The position numbers and the translations under genes are program-made. A stretch of 19,790 bases of DNA from Parachlorella kessleri (lineage: Eukaryota > Chlorophyta > Trebouxiophyceae > Chlorellales > Chlorellaceae). Under the pieces are notes generated by a model that worked only from the letters and a program-made list of their open reading frames with translations, ran no database searches and had not been told where the DNA came from. Below, piece after piece: positions 19,736-19,790 of the stretch. Location: assembly GCA_001598975.1 (NCBI GenBank), contig BBXU01000977.1, positions 1-19,790 of the forward strand, read 5' to 3'. Numbering within the stretch: the first letter of the stretch is position 1; every line of letters begins with the position of its first letter.

Positions 19736-19776
19736 TACACAGGCAGCCCTTGCGCCGGTGCTATCTTATTGATCAC
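19735..19776 (-). CDS. Possible last exon of a convergent gene (partial)
   Basis: On the minus strand an acceptor-like CTTGCTGTCGCAG is followed by 13 codons (VINKIAPAQGLPV) and a TAG at 19735-19737. The frame is also open upstream to the window edge, so it could equally be the end of a continuing exon. No family can be named, and no TGTAA is seen downstream on this strand within about 500 bases. Weak call. Confidence 0.22.
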   Translation of the reverse strand: MINKIAPAQGLPV

Positions 19777-19790
19777 CTGCGACAGCAAGT

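Overview
The window looks like nuclear DNA of a green alga, most likely a chlorophycean. The sequence is GC-rich. Genes are split into many short exons by GT-AG introns. Proteins are rich in Ala, Gln and Gly with CAG-repeat tracts. A TGTAA element, the typical chlorophyte polyadenylation signal, lies 329 bases after the stop codon of the main gene. The organism call is inference from these features. I see no prokaryotic operon, CRISPR array, transposase, rRNA or tRNA.

Layout. (1) Positions 1-1949, minus strand: the 5' part of an ATP-dependent phosphoenolpyruvate carboxykinase gene. Six phase-consistent exons encode the N-terminus through the conserved substrate-binding TGRSPR motif; the rest lies beyond the left edge. 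A 40-bp tandem repeat sits in its fourth intron. (2) Positions 1950-3368: a divergent intergenic region with a TATA-like site for the carboxykinase gene and two small upstream ORFs before the next gene. (3) Positions 3369-7033, plus strand: a multi-exon gene for a low-complexity Gln/Pro/Ala/Gly-rich protein that I do not recognise, with an internal 26-residue repeat. (4) Positions 7034-8607: no convincing gene; AT-rich patches and a questionable antisense ORF at the left border. (5) Positions 8608-18913, plus strand: the main gene, rebuilt here as 17 exons giving about 1358 residues. It is a plant-type RNA polymerase II CTD phosphatase-like protein of the CPL1/CPL2 (FIERY2) class. It has a conserved N-terminal segment, an FCP1-type phosphatase domain (DLDET and VDDR motifs), a long Gln/Pro-rich linker, two double-stranded RNA-binding domains and an RG-rich tail with a basic nuclear-localisation-like patch. 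All 16 junctions keep the reading frame. (6) Positions 18914-19790: 3' UTR with TGTAA, then small repeats and a possible last exon of a convergent minus-strand gene.

The genes do not form an obvious functional pathway. The carboxykinase is a gluconeogenic enzyme. The CPL protein is expected to remove phosphate from the polymerase II tail and, in plants, links transcription to microRNA processing. The most interesting points are the dsRNA-binding phosphatase with an expanded linker, the unrecognised Gln-rich gene just upstream (possibly part of the same transcription unit), and the 40-bp intronic repeat. I did not find a clearly new multi-gene system.
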